Shown one piece after another: positions 1 through 8,224 of a DNA stretch of 12,564 nucleotides. Below the pieces are notes generated by a model, which saw only the letters and a program-made list of their open reading frames with translations, was not told the origin of the DNA and did not search any database. This DNA comes from Neolecta irregularis DAH-3 (taxonomy: Eukaryota; Ascomycota; Neolectomycetes; Neolectales; Neolectaceae), in assembly GCA_001929475.1 (NCBI GenBank), contig LXFE01003554.1:189-12752 (forward strand), read 5' to 3'. Numbering within the stretch: position 1 is the first letter of the stretch; every line of letters begins with the position of its first letter. Position numbers and translations under genes: made by a program.

Positions 1-29
1 TGGTGGCGGATTTGGTGGTGTGGCTGTGC

Positions 30-63
30 GATTCCACAGGTGGGACGATTCCACAGGTGGGAC
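30..63. repeat. 17-nt direct tandem duplication
   Basis: Two identical head-to-tail copies of GATTCCACAGGTGGGAC lie at 30-46 and 47-63, in a GGT-rich stretch at the left edge of the window. No open frame here could be tied to a protein family, so this is probably upstream non-coding DNA or the extreme end of a gene outside the window. The copies lie about 80 nt before the proposed start codon of the UNC93-like gene. Confidence 0.9.
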
Positions 64-145
64 AGAGCAAATGTATATCTTGAAACCACCCACCTTAATT
101 TTCACCCTTTAACTGCCAGTTCGAGAAAGTGCTCGTCGAGTGAAT

Positions 146-2189
146 ATGCATTTCGCAGAATCAGCCCCGACGATTCAAAAGACTGGAGATATCCCGAACC
201 ATTGTATTTCTCTATATGATATTTGCACATATTAAAGGAGTAGATCCATTTCATAATAGTATCGGTCGAAAAATTGGCTCGTTTGAGATTCCCTCTTACA
301 CTTCCCCAATCTTTCAAGTTATACTCGTAATAATTCGAGGATTGTTGTGCAATGTTTTAATTCATAGGTTGGTTTTGTATGGTTCGCTAAATTTCGTCGG
401 TCTGTGTTCACTCCGCAGCTTCCTTGGTCCAGGAATGTTCAATGCACTATCTGGGCTTGGAGGAGATATGCCATGAACGATTGATAAATCTAATCTTCAG
501 GCGGTCAAATCAACGGGAAAGCAGCAGATAATGCCAACGTCGGTATGCAATCAAGCCATTTAAATATCCTACTGTTATAGCCTTGTATACGACATTCGCA
601 GTCACTGGATATTTTGGTGGGGTATAGCTGCCCAACGTCGACTTGTTGATATGAAGCAACTAGGCTATCTGTAATTATCTGGGCCCTCGAAAAACACTGG
701 CGTTCGGCACAACAGGTTATTGTTTATATACCGCCTCATTTCTAGCTTATAACCACATGTATACTACCCTATCGGAAAGCCGCTGATCAGACAGTCAAAG
801 TAATGTTTTCGTGATCGTCGCTGGGGCATTCTTGGGAGTCGCGGCTGGATGCTTGTGGAGCGCCCAAGGACTCGTTCTACTATCCTATCCCTCGGAGCAG
901 AACAAGGGCAGATACATTGGTGTGGCTTTATTCTTGAATTAATGACTAACGCTTAGGGTATTTTTGGTATCAGAAACCATTATGACGTCATTTGTTTACT
1001 ATTGCAGGGCAATTTTCAATACTGGAGCTTTCATTGGCTCAGCCATTCCTTTAGGGCAGAATTTCCATGCGAAGGAGATGAAAAAGGTTAATGACGGAAG
1101 TTACATTATTATTCTTGTTCTTATGACTCTTGGATTCGTTTTAGCTTTGTTTTTAGCTCCCCCCGAGAAAGTTATACGAAATGATGGCACGAGAGTTACG
1201 AAAGTCTACTTTCCAAGTGTTAGGTTTGGCTCTTAATAAATTCTTATTGATCACAGACATGAACTGATGGGACTTGTGAATACCATGCGCTACGAACCAT
1301 TCATATTCAGCTTATTTCCGTTCTTTTGGGCGAGTAATTGGTTCTACACTTACCAATTCAACGATATGAATGCTTACTACTTCAACATTCGGACTCGAGC
1401 TCTCAACAATCTCATGTATGTTCGAATGATTTGACCTCTGACTCGAGAAGGTATTGGTTTATGCAAATATTTGGAGCACTCACTTTTGGATCATTTCTTG
1501 ACGTTCAAAGTTTATCAAGAAGATCGAGAGGAGCTGCCGGATGGGTTATCTTGTTTGTCCTAGTCAATGTTATCTGGGGCGGTGGTGTTCCTTTTTTACA
1601 AACGACTGCCCGAAAAATGCCGAGCCCAAATATGGATTTATATGATGATGGATATGCTGCGAAATTATGGTTATATATGGTATGAACTGAACAAGATCAA
1701 TCTCAAACCAACCATTAGTTTTTCGGATTTCTAGACGCAATGTGGCAAACTTTTGCCTATTGGGTAAATCTTGCCCTGCTTCATTATGTCAATACTGGAT
1801 AGATGATGGGAGCTCTCAGTAACAATCCACAGAAGCTAGCCTACTATTCTGGTTTCTACAAAGGCCAAATGCTTTTCATTGTATTGACTAATTATTTAGG
1901 TATACAGTCTGCCGGTGCAGCGGTGGTTTGGAGACTTGATGGGATCGGTGTATCATTCGCCGCTTTGTACTACAGCTCATGGGGACTGTGTGCCGGCTCT
2001 ATGCTCCTCACGGCACTGGTCTTAGCTTTTAAGATCACGGAAACAAATATAACCCAAGATGATTATCTGACAGAAGAAACAAACAATGCTCAGTCTTTGA
2101 CAGTAGAATGTCCTCTTGGCACCGTTAAAGAACAATCCCCTCAGACAAAGGTCATGGAGCAATTTGATCAGAATACGAAAGCTTTTTAG
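146..2189 (+). CDS. UNC93-like (DUF895) major-facilitator membrane protein, 15 exons
   Basis: Fungal UNC93-like proteins are 10-12-pass membrane proteins of the MFS superfamily with no firmly assigned substrate. Exons: 146-203, 241-326, 368-381, 419-465, 501-542, 581-621, 664-758, 795-919, 957-966, 1008-1223, 1257-1415, 1451-1679, 1719-1763, 1803-1863, 1900-2189, giving 505 residues, normal for the family. Family hallmarks appear in order: GPGMFNALSG (56-65), NKGRYIGYFWAIFN around 163-176, SNWFYTYQFN (271-280), DAMWQTFAYW before residue 390, and GFYKGIQSAGAA from 406. Every junction was set by keeping this family pattern in frame. Two introns are non-canonical: 466-500 begins with AT and 1864-1899 with GC. 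Exons of 14 and 10 nt are present. I see no frameshift or internal stop once introns are removed, so a live gene is more likely than a pseudogene. The first exon is the weakest part; an alternative start is ATG 216. Confidence 0.92.
466..500 (+). other. Non-canonical AT-AG intron (35 nt) in the UNC93-like gene
   Basis: The exon ends GGA GGA G and the intron starts ATATGC and ends CTTCAG. Removing it joins the family motif GLGGGGQ in frame. Reading through meets a stop (CCA TGA). There is no GT, and no GC in the right phase, that would repair the frame. The donor equals the GTATGC donor used by the next intron (543-580) and by intron 1 of the BAR gene with one G-to-A change. A sequencing error or an allele-specific mutation is possible. 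Confidence 0.75.
957..966 (+). other. 10-nt internal microexon of the UNC93-like gene
   Basis: This 10-nt coding exon lies between introns 920-956 and 967-1007. It completes the glycine codon, adds Y-F and starts a tryptophan codon, giving RYIGYFWAIFN across three exons, which is the family consensus. The upstream intron has a clear branch site (TGACTAAC) seven bases before its TAG. Confidence 0.85.
1864..1899 (+). other. GC-AG intron (36 nt, stop-free) in the UNC93-like gene
   Basis: The intron starts GCCAAA and ends TATTTAG after a good branch site TTGACTAAT. Removal gives FYKGIQSAGAA, a nearly invariant family motif. Because it is 36 nt with no stop, retention would insert 12 residues in frame between the glycine and isoleucine of this motif. 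The donor is weak even for a GC donor, so splicing may be inefficient. Confidence 0.72.
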
Positions 2190-2582
2190 AAAATATCTGT
2201 ATTAATTGAAAGTTTTAACGGTGCTATAGCTATATCTAGAGCTATTAGTTGGACGAAGATTATGGAATAACACCACATCTGTACCTCGCCTGCAGGTTAG
2301 GTTTCGAAACCTAATAAAATTTCTAAAAAATCGTTCCTCATACTGATTCTTTAAACATCATAGTAGCACGTGGTTGCCCGGTTACCACTCTTAAAGGCAA
2401 TGTTAGATATCGGCTGACACTACCTGTGATTTGCTGATCTTTCAAAGAATCCGATACTTCACTTAAGTGCTTAAAGTAACAAATACATATAGGACTTGCA
2501 GAGTAATCCCACGCTATCAATTCGTATACCAGTATCAAAGAAGTGGTTTAGTCTATCCACCACGATCATAAATAGATGAAGC
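2190..2582. other. Convergent intergenic region
   Basis: This 393-nt stretch lies between the stop codons of two converging genes and should hold both 3' untranslated regions. It contains a perfect palindrome at 2297-2314 and AATAAA at 2313-2318. A 66-codon open frame on the minus strand (2338-2538) has no recognisable domain and I do not treat it as a gene. Confidence 0.7.
2297..2318 (+). terminator. Perfect 18-nt palindrome overlapping an AATAAA poly(A) signal
   Basis: TTAGGTTTCGAAACCTAA at 2297-2314 is identical to its reverse complement. It overlaps AATAAA (2313-2318) and is followed by an A-rich tract. It lies 108 nt after the stop of the UNC93-like gene, a plausible distance for 3'-end processing. 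The role in 3'-end formation is inferred from position. Confidence 0.5.
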
Positions 2583-4140
2583 TCATGCAAATGTAACATA
2601 ATTTCCCGGAAAAATTCCTGTGACTCCGTTCAACCTTCCTGTCCACCATTCCTATCACATAAGCTTCAAAGTATCTTCATAACATTTACGTTGACGTCAT
2701 TTGTCTTCTTTATCACTTCGATTTTATCTCCGGCCGAGAATGAGAGATCTCCAGAAGCCTGCACGTGAGAGGAATATTGAAATTACATACCTGTGCGACA
2801 TAGTCGTAAAGAGCAGTAACATACTCTTTCGATCCCGAAAGTGGTTTCGGTTTAATTGGAGGAAGAGGAGGAATCTTTTTCCCATTCTCAACTGCGACTC
2901 CCGAGCTAGCGAACCTACCGCCGGTAGAATGAGCCCTACTAAGACCTGATGGATTCTCGGAAGTCTCAGCGCTGTAAGGTGGAGGAACATCGAGAGATTG
3001 TGAGGTTTTCATTCCATAATTATCGCTGCTTGCTCGTTTCGCGTCGCGTGTGTTGAGACTCAACCCTTCAGGGGTTTTGCGGGTTTGGAGGGTGGACGCT
3101 TCGGTATTAGAATATAATGGAGAGAATAGTTGACAACCTGTACGCTGAATCCTGAATTTTGTTATAGCCAGAGCTTCAGCCCGCTCTTGAACATCTCCTC
3201 TCTTGCCCTCAAACGCTTTCTCGATGTCTGCTGACAGGTCGAAGTAACCGATATCGCAGTTCTTCATCTTTTCGTATAGAGTATAAAAAATGTTGAGTTG
3301 CATAAAGTAGAAACTCCGAAAGAGAGGTTTGATAAATTCTGACTCGAGCTTGAAAAGCAAAGGTAGCTCATTTTTAAGCGCCTCGTTATAATATTCGAAC
3401 TCTTGGGTGGCCATGGAAAGATTATTTTCTGTTTCATACATTGACTTTTCATCTTTCAGAGATTTTTCCTTCTTATCTTGCAGCTTCTTATGTGCACTCC
3501 TATGGCGATCATAATCCAATCGTTTCCGTTCCCGTTTCTCGGCAGTTTTGTGGATAACTTTCAGGATTGACAAAAGTTCTTCGGCAGGTTGGATGACCCT
3601 TGTATCAAGCATTTGAATTTCTGGCTCGAGCGTGTCCCGGATGTCCTTGACTACTGATTCATACTCTGCGCATGCGCGGATTCCTTCGGGGTTGCCCTCA
3701 GGTAAGGCGGTATCAGGGTTCGAAACCTGCCCGCTGATAGGCTGGTAGATTTCGGCAATGCCTTTGGAGAATTCGATTTGGAAAGTGAACATATCTATCA
3801 TGTCAAGCCAGCTTTCTTGAAAATCATCGCAACACACCATTGATAGCTTGAGCATATTTCTTCGAATCAACATGGAGCTTCTTGGTTTGAACGACGAGCT
3901 CGTTGAATCGTCGTTCGGCATCTACATATACTGGATCTTTGGTGTTGTCTCCCTAGAGAGTTACAACTGTCAATGATTTCTGTAGCGGTACCATATTGAA
4001 AGATCCCTTCATCTTCTGGGGTGCCTATATTATAATCAACTCTGTCCGCGGAACAATGTTGGTACCCGAACTATAGCTTTTTGAAACCCCTTCCTATGCT
4101 TTTAGCGATGCTTACAGGTGAATATTGCATACCAGCTCAT
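2583..4140 (-). CDS. hob1/RVS167-like: BAR-SH3 protein, Rvs167/Hob1 (amphiphysin) family, 7 exons
   Basis: Amphiphysin-type proteins bend membranes and link endocytic vesicles to the actin cytoskeleton at cortical patches. Exons (minus strand): 4140-4133, 4093-4066, 4024-3992, 3952-3838, 3794-2791, 2758-2690, 2651-2583, coding 441 residues, close to family members of about 450-480. The N-terminus begins MSWKGFQKAIVRAPQKMKGS, as in Hob1/Rvs167, then TKDPVYVDAERRF. The BAR domain covers about residues 1-260 and includes FYFMQLNIFYTLYEKM. A low-complexity linker carries PPPYS and PPLPPIKPKP (370-379). The C-terminal SH3 domain (about 385-440) has ALYDY, a WW pair and GIFPGNYV. All six introns (32-43 nt) are GT-AG and the frame closes exactly. 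The first coding exon is only 8 nt. The proline motif just before the SH3 domain could bind it intramolecularly; that is inference. Confidence 0.96.
4133..4140 (-). other. 8-nt first coding exon of the BAR-SH3 gene
   Basis: ATGAGCTG encodes Met-Ser and two bases of Trp, and is followed by the donor GTATGC. Splicing to 4093 gives MSWKGFQKAIVRAP, the expected Hob1/Rvs167 start. No other start codon in this frame gives that sequence, so the mini-exon is well supported. Confidence 0.9.
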
Positions 4141-4286
4141 ATTGAGGTTTCCGTGTTGTGCAACTGCCTGGGGGTGGTAATCTTGTCGTTTCTAGGCAGG
4201 GCTACCACTTGTGATGATGACGGAAGTAGGGTGGGGGCGCGGCCGATTCGTCTAACGACGCAACACCGAATCCATCTCTATATCAA
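4141..4286. promoter_or_regulatory. Compact divergent promoter, BAR-SH3 gene and STRIPAK subunit gene
   Basis: Only 146 nt separate the two divergent start codons, so both transcripts must start within or very near this stretch. It is locally G-rich, with a GGGTGGGGGCGCGGCC run near 4228-4243 and TGACGGAAGT just before it. No clear TATA box is visible. Shared control of the two genes is inferred from geometry only. Confidence 0.6.
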
Positions 4287-5012
4287 ATGGTAGCCAACAA
4301 CTCGGAAGAATTACAAAGAGTATGGGGAATGGTAGAAGAGCTCTGCCAGCAGCTTTCTCTCAATAGAGAATACTCGGCACAGCTCGCTCGCCAGGCCAAC
4401 AATTTAAAAGTAAGACAACCCCCGGATTTAAACGGGCCTGACTTGTATGTAGGCTCAAATTGGTAACGGCGTGGGACAAAGCCTAGTGTCTGCAGGTCTA
4501 TCGCCTGGTTTGTTATTCTCGCGAGGAATCTATTGATCAACCTAGAGGCCTTTGAATCGGAAGTGGTGCAGAAGAATACACAGCTACTCGAAACTAACAA
4601 ATCTCTACGCGAAGAAAATGAAGAATTGACGAAACTCATCGCACACTACGAAAGGGGCATGGAAAATGTTGTCGCAAAAATGAGAAATTACGCTGCAAGG
4701 CCATTCCGCAAAATGTATGTTGATGTCTAGCACGAACAAACCACGAATTCAGTCAGGATTCATAAGGAATATTCTGCTCAACTCGAGAGAGAGCAAGCAT
4801 GCAATGAACAATTACGAAAGCTCGCTCTAGACCGCGAAGAACAACTAAAACGTGTATCTGCGCTCATTAGAGAAGCATACAAAGCTGAGACAGAGCTTGA
4901 ACCTGACATTCTCTCTGAGACACTGAGTATCGAGAACCGAGGCTTGAAAGAAATGCTAGGTATTTTTGATGCAGAGGATGAGATTGAAAGTTGCCACAAT
5001 GCTAGTTCATGA
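4287..5012 (+). CDS. csc3-like: Coiled-coil STRIPAK subunit, SIKE/FGFR1OP2 family (Csc3/SCI1-like), 4 exons
   Basis: Members of this family are small coiled-coil subunits of the STRIPAK phosphatase-kinase complex, which controls polarity and septation in fungi. Exons: 4287-4409, 4453-4495, 4546-4694, 4731-5012, coding 198 residues. The N-terminal helix (WGMVEELCQQLSLNR) is followed by ANNLK, then FESEVVQKN, a heptad-rich segment LREENEELTKLIAHYERGM, KMRNYA, IHKEYSAQLERE, and the C-terminal IENRGLKEML (172-181), which resembles the ENKGLREIL motif of human FGFR1OP2/SIKE. The last intron (4695-4730) has a GC donor (GCAAGG). A canonical alternative, 4715-4756, also keeps the frame. The second intron (4496-4545) was placed by aligning SAEAFESEVV to the family pattern remembered as SKEVFESELE, and is less certain. 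Assignment rests on motif order and length. Confidence 0.85.
4695..4730 (+). other. GC-AG intron overlapping an alternative GT-AG intron
   Basis: The GC donor GCAAGG at 4695 with the acceptor GTCTAG at 4730 removes an in-frame stop and gives KMRNYA joined to HEQTTNSVRIHKEY. A canonical pair, GTATGT at 4715 with GTCAG ending at 4756, also keeps the frame and instead gives a seven-residue ARPFRKM insert before IHKEY. The GC version looks closer to family members as I remember them. Confidence 0.65.
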
Positions 5013-5685
5013 GGGGCATTCAGGGGTGTTTGGAGTTTGTACATACAACGGGCATAACTTGTATATCGTTTTTCCAGGATTAAGGGAGTGTTTCATTGAT
5101 ATTATTGTTTTTGATTACTGATAATATATATACTCTGAATGTGTATTCCCTGGTGGGCTTGAAATACGTAGGTTATAATGTAGCATGTTAGACGAGCTAA
5201 AGACTATGCTGACTGTCTAAGAATGTCTCAGTCAGCTCTCAAGAAACCGAGATATGGAGTTAAAGCTAGCGAGAGTCGATGAAGGTGGATACAGCTAAAG
5301 AACATGTTGATGAGGTTGAGCAAGAGGATTGGAAAGGAAGAAAGAATTGAGTAGTTATCAAAAGGATGGACGAGACTCGCGGTCGCATTCCCAGCAGAAA
5401 GCCTTGTTTTGACGCGACGGCGTATAAAGGAACACCGGTCCGTCCCTGACAATCGTCCATCGCTTTGCTCACCAACCACCATCTCCCACTCGGCTCCCCT
5501 CCATCGACTGACGGCTTTCTTCGTATTTTGCCCTTCTTTAGTTTATTCCCGCTTGTCGTGATATCTTCCTTTTGCTTCGTCCCTGGAGGTCCTACAGAAG
5601 CTCGTTTTATCGTTTCATTAACTAATCGACTCTTTTATATCAACAACCCGTTGTCGCGGTCCCGTTCAATAGAACAATTCTCAGC
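5013..5685 (+). promoter_or_regulatory. Intergenic region, TATA-type promoter and ATG-free leader
   Basis: A TATAAA box lies at 5423-5428 in a purine-rich context (about 5220-5400 is rich in A and G). It is followed by a C/T-rich stretch from about 5440 to 5580, as is common around fungal start sites. No ATG occurs between the TATA box region and the ATG at 5686, so the leader of about 220 nt has no upstream start codon; this supports the chosen start. The first part (5013-5200) is AT-rich and probably holds the 3' end of the STRIPAK gene. No other gene is visible here. Confidence 0.65.
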
Positions 5686-6776
5686 ATGCAACCAGGCAGT
5701 ATGGTCCATCTTCATTATAACATCGATGCACTCTCGTTGACCCCTGAACGTAAAAATGTCAACACCAATGGGCCGAAGTTGGCCACTCCCCGCGCCCAGC
5801 TTTTATCGGGCTTACGAACAGCAAAGTCTAGTGGACTTCCTTCTATTTCTCAAGTTCTTCGAACTCCAGAGGTACATGCTTGCCCTCTTTCTGTCGCTCG
5901 TGGAATTTGACCAAACGTTTATAGGTTGACACACCGGATTTGACATACAACATCACCCCGCCCAGCAGCGTCACCTCTCCACGCCTCAGGGCTGATAATA
6001 CCCCCACAAAGGGGCTTGTCTCTCGTCCACGACCGTTAGACCTTTCCAAGGCTGCGTCAGTTGATAACTATCCGCTTACCGCAACGTTGCCACCAAAGAC
6101 TGCTCGATGCCTCGGATTTAACTCGCCACGACTTCCAAACTACAATACTTCGCAAAGCCCACGGCAAATTCCGGATCCACGACTTATAGCCTCTCTCCAA
6201 CAGACGCAACAGATCGCGGCTGCCAATCTGTATATGGCTCAGCAACAGGCAATGGCCGCCCAACAACAGCATTACGGGTACAGCGGGCTTGTGACTCCAC
6301 CTCACTCCCCAGCATTCGCACCATCATCAGCCATGACAAATCCTATTTCGGTATACAATCCGACGACCGGCCAATACATGATCTATTATGCTCAACCTTC
6401 TCCAGTGCCGTCCTATGAAAGGCCGCAACCAATTCCATTACCTCAAACTCCTCGTTCCGTCTCACCGCCGAGGACTAATCACAGAACTCGAGTTAGCAGC
6501 CCAGGATTTGGCCTTGGAATTAGTTTATCAAAGGGAGGACATCCGTGCAGACAGCCTTTTGGTCCTCCACCAATAGATGAGCTTGTAGCAGCACTCAATA
6601 CTTTGGAGAATAAAAACTTTGCTACTCGTGTACGACGACAAGCCGTCAATCGATTGGTTCAGGCTGGTATGGACCGACAACGAGGTAGTGCGAATTCCTC
6701 ACCAACTCTCTCGATTCTTTCTTCACTGGAGGAAACCAAAAAATATGCAGAAAAGAGAAAGAGTGCATTGTTTTGA
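5686..6776 (+). CDS. Low-complexity Ser/Thr-Pro-rich protein of unknown function, 2 exons
   Basis: Exons 5686-5871 and 5925-6776 code 345 residues. The 53-nt intron (GTACAT ... TTATAG) joins RTPE to VDTPD in frame. Most of the protein is predicted disordered: 16 Ser/Thr-Pro sites, three with the full S/T-P-x-K/R pattern (TPER, TPTK, SPPR), a Gln/Ala-rich stretch at about residues 154-182 (MAQQQAMAAQQQ), and a Pro/Tyr-rich middle part. The only ordered-looking block is near the C-terminus, from residue 271: RQPFGPPPIDELVAAL, then NKNFATRVRRQAVNRLV. I have a vague memory of similar RQP-GPPP-EEL / KNFA-R-RR-A blocks in uncharacterised ascomycete proteins, but cannot name a family. No membrane segment or catalytic motif is seen. 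The site pattern suggests control by a proline-directed kinase (CDK or MAPK). The basic helix-like block could bind RNA or a partner; that is inference. Confidence 0.82.
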
Positions 6777-7640
6777 ATGGGGATATCTTTTTCCTAGTCG
6801 CGCCTTTTCCCTTTTCTTCCTCGATATATCTGTTCGTGTGAGAGACTGGTCGTCATCCGCACGTTTATTTGTCCTTAAATTTCTATATGGCCTCTTACGT
6901 ATTTAAGCATTTGTAGTTTGGTTTCAGGCCTGCGAAAGTCGTACGTATCAATATATAGTTACATGGTTTCGATTAAGAGGGCATCAAATATGAAGTCATG
7001 GTTATTCCTGGTGGAGCCTATTAGCATTAAGCTTGGTGAACAACCAAAAAACGTATAGGCTTAGTTTGTGGCTCGGTTGCGAAATGTGGTGAAAAACAAG
7101 AGGTATTACGTAGTCAAACTATCGCAAAACGCAACATGAAACGAAATGGGGGTTACAAACCAACAAGTCAACCAAATATATTCCCAGGTTGAGATAGCCA
7201 TGACTTCTAGCTTGGACAAGGCTGCGATTGGCAACGCGTGGGTTGTTAGATTAGGGTGAGTGCATTTGTGGGCACGCGAACTTGGGTTTGGTGCTTATTT
7301 GCACTTCGGTTTGATGGTTGCGCGGACGTAATCACTTGGAGTAAAAGTAACTACTTGGGCTGAATATCAGGTTAAATTGTAGTCTGCTAGTCAGAATAGG
7401 CATTCGCACACTACCTTCATTTGCCTGTCAGCCTCCCCACTTACGAAGTTAGAAGTGATCGCCCAGAAACGAGAGATTAGAGAAGATGCGAGGGAGGCAA
7501 CAAAATCAAATCGGTTGATAGATCGTTGGACGGATTCCACTAGAGCGATATATAAGCCACTGATACTTGTCTGACTAATATTGTGAGGGTAAAGCGCGTC
7601 TTAAAAGCCTTTAGTGGCGCTCTCCTTTTAATTTCGACAC

Positions 7641-7661
7641 GATTGTTCCCTGGGAACAATC
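7641..7661. repeat. Perfect 21-nt inverted repeat
   Basis: GATTGTTCCC and GGGAACAATC are exact reverse complements separated by a single T. As DNA this is a near-continuous palindrome, suited to a dimeric DNA-binding protein; as RNA a one-base loop could not form, so the inner pairs would open. It lies about 715 nt upstream of the ThrE-like start codon and 865 nt after the preceding stop. Confidence 0.9.
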
Positions 7662-8063
7662 ATGCAGCTCAAAGGATTGTTGGATGAAACCTTTTGACTA
7701 CCCCCGGTATGAAGAACCAACCGGAGTTTTGCGCAGATTTGCTGGTTACAGGAAGAATAATAAAAACAACAGGCGTATGGTGATGACTATCTATACCGGT
7801 TGAATAAGTGGCTGTAAATCATCAACTTCATCCGTAATTATTGCAAGAAAATATCGACATTGTTTGCATTTCTCATTTTTTCAAGACACATCTTGAGCAA
7901 GGAACTAATAGAATATTTACACGAGTTATTTTGAAAGATTTTTAAGACTGATAGTGATAATTCTAGAAATGCTCAGGCCCTACCTATTGAATTAGATTCA
8001 AAGTATCCCCAGGGATTGAGGCTAATCGCTCTAGGGCAGCACTTGTAAATGAATAGCTATGAG

Positions 8064-8224
8064 CTTCATTTTAGACTGGATGTTCATCCTAGTCTTTTAT
8101 TGAAGCCATCTAGACCTGCCTGTGAACAGCACATAGCTTAGATAAATACCAGGCTACTATAGTCTTCCTGCTGCTCCCGTCGGGAGAGTTTATTTGATAG
8201 TCTCGGCTTTGGGACGGCTGAGAC
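8064..8224 (+). promoter_or_regulatory. Cluster of three hairpins upstream of the ThrE-like gene
   Basis: Three inverted repeats follow each other. At 8064-8105, CTTCA / TGAAG and AGACT-GGATG / CATCC-T-AGTCT form an imperfect long stem. At 8174-8186, CTCCCG and CGGGAG flank one base. At 8200-8224, GTCTCGGC pairs with GCTGAGAC through eight pairs (one G-U) and a nine-base loop. They lie 150-310 nt before the start codon, so they may be in the promoter or 5' leader. No ATG is seen between 8230 and 8375. A weak TTTATATT element is at about 8314-8321. Confidence 0.5.

Noticed and set aside
102-317. Minus-strand open frame of 71 codons
   Set aside because: It overlaps the first exons of the transporter on the other strand and shows no recognisable domain.
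466-500. Transporter gene as a pseudogene because of the broken donor
   Set aside because: All other exons and junctions are intact over 505 codons, and other non-GT donors occur in neighbouring genes.
2338-2538. Minus-strand open frame of 66 codons between the convergent genes
   Set aside because: No family resemblance, no splice partner exons, and it lies where the 3' untranslated regions should be.
3713-3730. GGGTTCGAAACC resembling a tRNA T-arm
   Set aside because: It lies in the conserved BAR coding region on the minus strand, with no acceptor, D or anticodon arm around it.
4283-5044. Minus-strand open frames of 118 and 88 codons opposite the STRIPAK gene
   Set aside because: They are antisense shadows: the plus-strand exons encode a recognisable coiled-coil family with consistent introns.
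5228-5482. Two overlapping minus-strand open frames upstream of the low-complexity gene
   Set aside because: They read through the TATA box and pyrimidine-rich leader of the plus-strand gene and resemble nothing known.
6619-6906. Plus-strand open frame of 95 codons overlapping the end of the low-complexity gene
   Set aside because: It is an out-of-frame shadow with a biased hydrophobic composition from T-rich 3' sequence.
7187-7256. Possible exon between TTCCCAG and GGTGAGT
   Set aside because: It has a short ATG frame but no neighbouring exons or known motif could be joined to it, so it is not listed as a gene.
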